The notes beneath the pieces were generated by a model. That model was not told the origin of the DNA, ran no database searches, and saw only the letters and a list, made by a program, of their open reading frames with translations. Position numbers and translations under genes: made by a program. Of a DNA stretch of 5,667 nucleotides, positions 5,451 through 5,667 are shown one piece after another. The number at the start of each line of letters is the position of its first letter. Position 1 is the first letter of the stretch. Source of the stretch: UBA6921 sp031370545 (lineage in GTDB: Bacteria; Pseudomonadota; Gammaproteobacteria; SG8-11); assembly GCA_031370545.1 (NCBI GenBank), contig JANMQQ010000203.1, positions 1-5,667 on the forward strand, given 5' to 3'.

Positions 5451-5667
5451 TTAACGTACGCTCACCACGTAGTCGTCTGCGTACAACAACTCCACGCGGC
5501 GATTTTCATCCCAACGGTGCGGATCACCCACCGGCACGGTCGCACCGAAGCTCGCCACGCTCATTTGCGCCGCCGGTACTCCCAATGAGGCCAGCAGCGT
5601 TGCCACTTGCTGCGCACGGCGTGCCGACAAATCCGCATTGTGGATCACGGTGCCGCGCTCGTCAGCG
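5451..5667 (-). CDS. OmpA-family peptidoglycan-binding protein, C-terminal fragment (5' end outside the window)
   Basis: Only the last 71 codons plus TAA are present; the gene runs off the right edge. The visible peptide begins ADERGT and contains NADLSARRAQQVATLLASLG (about 10-29), SVASFGATVPVGD and DENRRVELLY. This is the classic second half of the OmpA C-terminal domain (OmpA/Pal/MotB type), which binds the diaminopimelate peptide of peptidoglycan. The aspartate in ADERG and the arginines in LSARRA and NRRVEL sit where the family's peptidoglycan-contacting and structural residues are found. The fragment alone cannot tell a porin-like OmpA, a Pal-like lipoprotein or another OmpA-domain protein apart. 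The GTG at 5648 is an internal codon, not the start. The gene ends with its own strong terminator, making it the last gene of its transcript. Confidence 0.9.
   Translation of the reverse strand, partial: ADERGTVIHNADLSARRAQQVATLLASLGVPAAQMSVASFGATVPVGDPHRWDENRRVELLYADDYVVSVR

Overview
The window looks like chromosomal DNA from a moderately GC-rich, Gram-negative proteobacterium, most likely a gammaproteobacterium. The reasons are a PncC/CinA-type amidase close in length to the E. coli enzyme, a YgiD-like dioxygenase, an OmpA-family C-terminus, a multi-PAS inner-membrane sensor kinase, and small palindromic repeats of the kind found between genes in such genomes. No genus can be assigned from the sequence alone.

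Layout, left to right. Positions 1-169 are a nearly palindromic MITE-like element. pncC follows on the minus strand (180-674). A second palindromic element with 20-bp inverted ends (694-934) begins 19 bases upstream of the pncC start codon, so pncC is bracketed by two repeats. A DODA/YgiD-type ring-opening dioxygenase lies on the plus strand (1001-1783). Its promoter-like sequence ends so close to the ATG that a leaderless transcript is plausible. The gap 1784-2028 holds a REPIN-like pair of inverted 23-base arms. A small exported DUF3859-type protein (2029-2532, plus) then meets a 932-residue membrane histidine kinase (2534-5332, minus) tail to tail with a single base between the stop codons. 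The right edge holds the last 71 codons of an OmpA-family protein (5451-5667, minus), followed by a strong intrinsic terminator (5409-5440) that separates it from the kinase gene.

The genes do not form one obvious pathway. pncC salvages nicotinamide mononucleotide for NAD. The dioxygenase is a small aromatic-ring-cleavage enzyme. The kinase is an orphan sensor with no response regulator in view. The DUF3859 and OmpA-family products belong to the envelope.

I do not see a defence system, CRISPR array, prophage or other clear novel multi-gene system. The points most worth a second look are: the two palindromic elements with different ends but a similar GAATAG/CTATTC core flanking pncC; the possible leaderless dioxygenase mRNA; the REPIN-like repeat; and the kinase, which has an unrecognised periplasmic sensor and a PAS domain that keeps the FixL-type His and Arg positions.
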